Assembly: GCF_020911925.1 (NCBI RefSeq)
Contig: NZ_CP087134.1
Coordinates: 744,001 to 808,000 of the forward strand
Direction: 5' to 3'
Source: Flavobacterium cupriresistens
GTDB taxonomy: Bacteria; Bacteroidota; Bacteroidia; Flavobacteriales; Flavobacteriaceae
DNA length: 64,000 nt
Numbering within the stretch: position 1 is the stretch's first letter; each line of letters starts with the position of its first letter. The position numbers and the translations under genes were made by a program. The notes under the pieces were generated by a model, which was given only the letters and a program-made list of their open reading frames with translations, was not told where the DNA came from and made no database searches. Shown piece after piece: positions 62,056-64,000 of this stretch.

Positions 62056-64000
62056 TTAATTGATTACTATTTTCTTAACGGTTTTTCGGTTGCCATCAAT
62101 AACACTTACCAGGTAAATCCCTGAGGACACATTTGCAAGTTGAATGTTTTGATTAAAAATAGCCGACCCTGCAAAAGAGTTTGAATAAACAGTTCTTCCC
62201 AAAATATCATTTACAAAAACGTTAATTCCTGAACCTGATTCCGATAAAAATTGAATCGTGAAACTACCTTTATTTGGATTTGGATAAAGAACAAAATCAA
62301 TAGGCGCCTCAACCTTGTCCGTTCCTAAAGTAAATTTTTGAGTCTTAATTGTAATCGATGCAGCATTTATGGTTCCTGTTTCTCCGACATCAATATCGCG
62401 AACCATTAAAGTCCAGTCTCCGTAAGGACTCTCTTTATTGAATGCACTTAATTTACCTGCCGGCACGACGATTTGCAAGGTGTTTGCTCCACAAGAAAGG
62501 GCAGCACCTGCATCATCATATTTTAAAGACAAGGTATTTGAAGTACTGCCACAACCACCATCAAACAATGGAACTATGGTACCTTTTGGACTCTTTATAC
62601 TTATCTGAACATCGGATAAAAAAGAGTGCGTAAAATTAATATTCAAATCTACATCAAGAATTTCAGCTCCATCAGCAGTAGTCACTGTTTTTTTAGCAGC
62701 ACTGTCAGCATCGTTTAATCCTGCCGTAATCGTATTTTTCCCTGTAGGAGCAGACACCGTAATTATTCTTGTAGTATATACCAAATCGTTATCCGGAATT
62801 ACAATTGGCGCAGCAAAAGTGTACGTATTTGTATTTGCAACAGTGTTGTATCCTACTGCAAACTGTTTACTATTTACAGCATAATAAATATTAGCAGTTG
62901 GCTCGATCAATAACCTGCAGGCGGTAGCCTTAAGATCAGCAGGAACAGTTATGGTTTCCGAACCGTCATTTGGCGTATTTGATACTAAAGTTATTGGAAA
63001 TGTCAATCCCCCATCTGTAGAAAGTTTGATATTAACATTGGAAGAACCCGCTAAAGTATTTGTATTATTAACCGTCCAGGTTATCGTTTGCAGACTACCA
63101 TTTATCCAACCGATATTGTCTGTATTTTGCGACGAAATTGCAAAGGGACCTGCGTTAGCATTCACAACAACAACCATAGCATCCGTATTAGTCTGTGCTG
63201 TGCCTTGAGCAGCATTGTCACGCCCCGTTAAAGTAAAATTCAAGGTTCTTGCTATAGAAGAAACGGATTCCCAGGTAGATGTTAATTTATTGTTCAACAC
63301 ATCATTTTGCTGAGGCATATATCTAATTGGTGACGTCACCGGTAAAAAAGAACGAAACAAAGGTCCATCCGGTTTAGTCGGATAAGCTATACTGGTCTCT
63401 CCAGCTGTAATGCTTGCAACATCATTTTCCTCCCAACAATACGTCACTGTATCTCCATCCGGATCAGAACCTGTTCCTTTTAGAATAAAGGCGGTTTCTT
63501 TTGGTATGGTATAATCAGGACCTGCACTTATTGTTGGTGGATTGTTGGTTAAAGGTAAACTCACTGCACAATTCGCAGTTGAAAGCACATTCTGAATTTG
63601 CAAAATACTAACATAGGCAAAATAATCGTCTGATCTGTTTTGCACATCGTAACCTTTAGAAATCCCGGCATATCCCATAATTGTAGAACCGCTACCTGGC
63701 TCTACATTAACATTTGTTCTCTGACTGCCATCAAATGAAAAAGTGTGTTCGGCTCCTAACTGGTGTCCAAATTCATGAACTACAAAATCAATATCAAAAG
63801 TATCTCCTTGAGGTTTTTTATTTGAAGGCGAAGTATAAGCACTCCCTTTTCCTAATGGTTCAGAGCTTGTAGGATTCGTACAAATACAACCTACACAACC
63901 AGCATTTCCTCCTCCGCCCGAAGCACCAAATAAATGTCCGATATCATAACCGTCATTACCAATAACATTGGTTAACGTAGTTTGAATTTCCTGGTTCCAA
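62056..64000 (-). CDS. Reprolysin-like secreted zinc metalloprotease, T9SS cargo (5' end outside window)
   Basis: The frame stays open to the window edge, so at least 648 residues are coded and the N-terminus is missing; the ATG at 63678 is internal. The zinc motif HEFGHQLGAEHTF (HExxHxxGxxH) is encoded near 63742-63780 and is followed by the Met-turn TIMGYAGISKGYD. Next come a linker with fibronectin/Ig-like repeats, a proprotein-convertase P-type domain (about 62340-62660, FTHSFLSDVQISIKSPKGTI and YGDWTLMVRDIDVGETG), and a C-terminal type A sorting domain ending NRKTVKKIVIN. This is a gliding-phylum extracellular protease exported by the type IX system. Confidence 0.92.
   Translation of the reverse strand, partial: WNQEIQTTLTNVIGNDGYDIGHLFGASGGGGNAGCVGCICTNPTSSEPLGKGSAYTSPSNKKPQGDTFDIDFVVHEFGHQLGAEHTFSFDGSQRTNVNVEPGSGSTIMGYAGISKGYDVQNRSDDYFAYVSILQIQNVLSTANCAVSLPLTNNPPTISAGPDYTIPKETAFILKGTGSDPDGDTVTYCWEENDVASITAGETSIAYPTKPDGPLFRSFLPVTSPIRYMPQQNDVLNNKLTSTWESVSSIARTLNFTLTGRDNAAQGTAQTNTDAMVVVVNANAGPFAISSQNTDNIGWINGSLQTITWTVNNTNTLAGSSNVNIKLSTDGGLTFPITLVSNTPNDGSETITVPADLKATACRLLIEPTANIYYAVNSKQFAVGYNTVANTNTYTFAAPIVIPDNDLVYTTRIITVSAPTGKNTITAGLNDADSAAKKTVTTADGAEILDVDLNINFTHSFLSDVQISIKSPKGTIVPLFDGGCGSTSNTLSLKYDDAGAALSCGANTLQIVVPAGKLSAFNKESPYGDWTLMVRDIDVGETGTINAASITIKTQKFTLGTDKVEAPIDFVLYPNPNKGSFTIQFLSESGSGINVFVNDILGRTVYSNSFAGSAIFNQNIQLANVSSGIYLVSVIDGNRKTVKKIVIN

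Noticed and set aside
1..64000. tRNA and rRNA genes
   Set aside because: No T-loop (GGTTCGAATCC-like) or rRNA core sequence was noticed on either strand by eye; a tRNA scan would be decisive.

Overview
The window looks like a piece of a Flavobacterium-type chromosome (Bacteroidota, Flavobacteriia). Reasons seen in the sequence: strong AT richness, TAnnTTTG-type -7 promoter boxes in place of E. coli -10 boxes, no obvious Shine-Dalgarno tracts, a T9SS-type secreted metalloprotease, a SusC/TonB-dependent receptor with a carboxypeptidase-like N-terminal domain, lipoproteins, the aerotolerance (Bat) operon, and many short degenerate or palindromic spacer repeats. No tRNA, rRNA, CRISPR array, transposase, integrase or plasmid gene was recognised. 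It reads as ordinary chromosome with one notable accessory operon.

Layout. 1-6.3 kb: end of a Bat operon (batA-batE) followed by a spacer with a duplicated batE tail and a palindromic repeat. 6.6-12.4 kb: formyl-THF cyclo-ligase, an aspartoacylase-like deacylase, UvrC and a patatin fused to an outer-membrane barrel. 12.6-18.4 kb: tyrosine and tryptophan catabolism (homogentisate dioxygenase, 4-hydroxyphenylpyruvate dioxygenase, tryptophan 2,3-dioxygenase), a candidate small RNA, a DUF3108 protein and an M23 peptidase. 19-25 kb: a repeat-rich spacer, Pgi, a TonB-dependent receptor. 25-29.7 kb: RlpA, DinB, an ArsC/Spx protein, YicC-Gmk-NadD and a PKD lipoprotein.

29.8-36.6 kb (minus strand) is the most interesting region: an eight-gene run nrtR-like / PRPP-synthetase-like / NADAR / 'crystallin J1' / macrodomain-ADP-ribosylglycohydrolase fusion / DUF4291 / KptA / nicotinamide phosphoribosyltransferase-like. 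Nearly every product makes, removes, senses or could recycle ADP-ribose or NAD+. Three copies of a 21-bp palindrome sit at the two promoters, and in both cases the operator starts inside a TATATTTG -7 box. I infer an ADP-ribose-responsive NAD+ recovery operon that may run through ADP-ribose pyrophosphate rather than, or as well as, PRPP.

36.7-50 kb: LysR, DJ-1/PfpI, iron alcohol dehydrogenase, GpsA, PheS, CvpA, a membrane AraC regulator, an alpha/beta hydrolase and LepA, with spacers full of short tandem repeats including eight perfect CAGTCG units. 50-64 kb: a very AT-rich pentapeptide-like membrane protein, a WYL regulator with two DinB proteins, ThiL, a TPR histidine kinase with its NarL-type regulator, a LytTR regulator whose phospho-acceptor appears to be Glu, GlyS, ComF, and a reprolysin-like secreted protease cut by the window edge.
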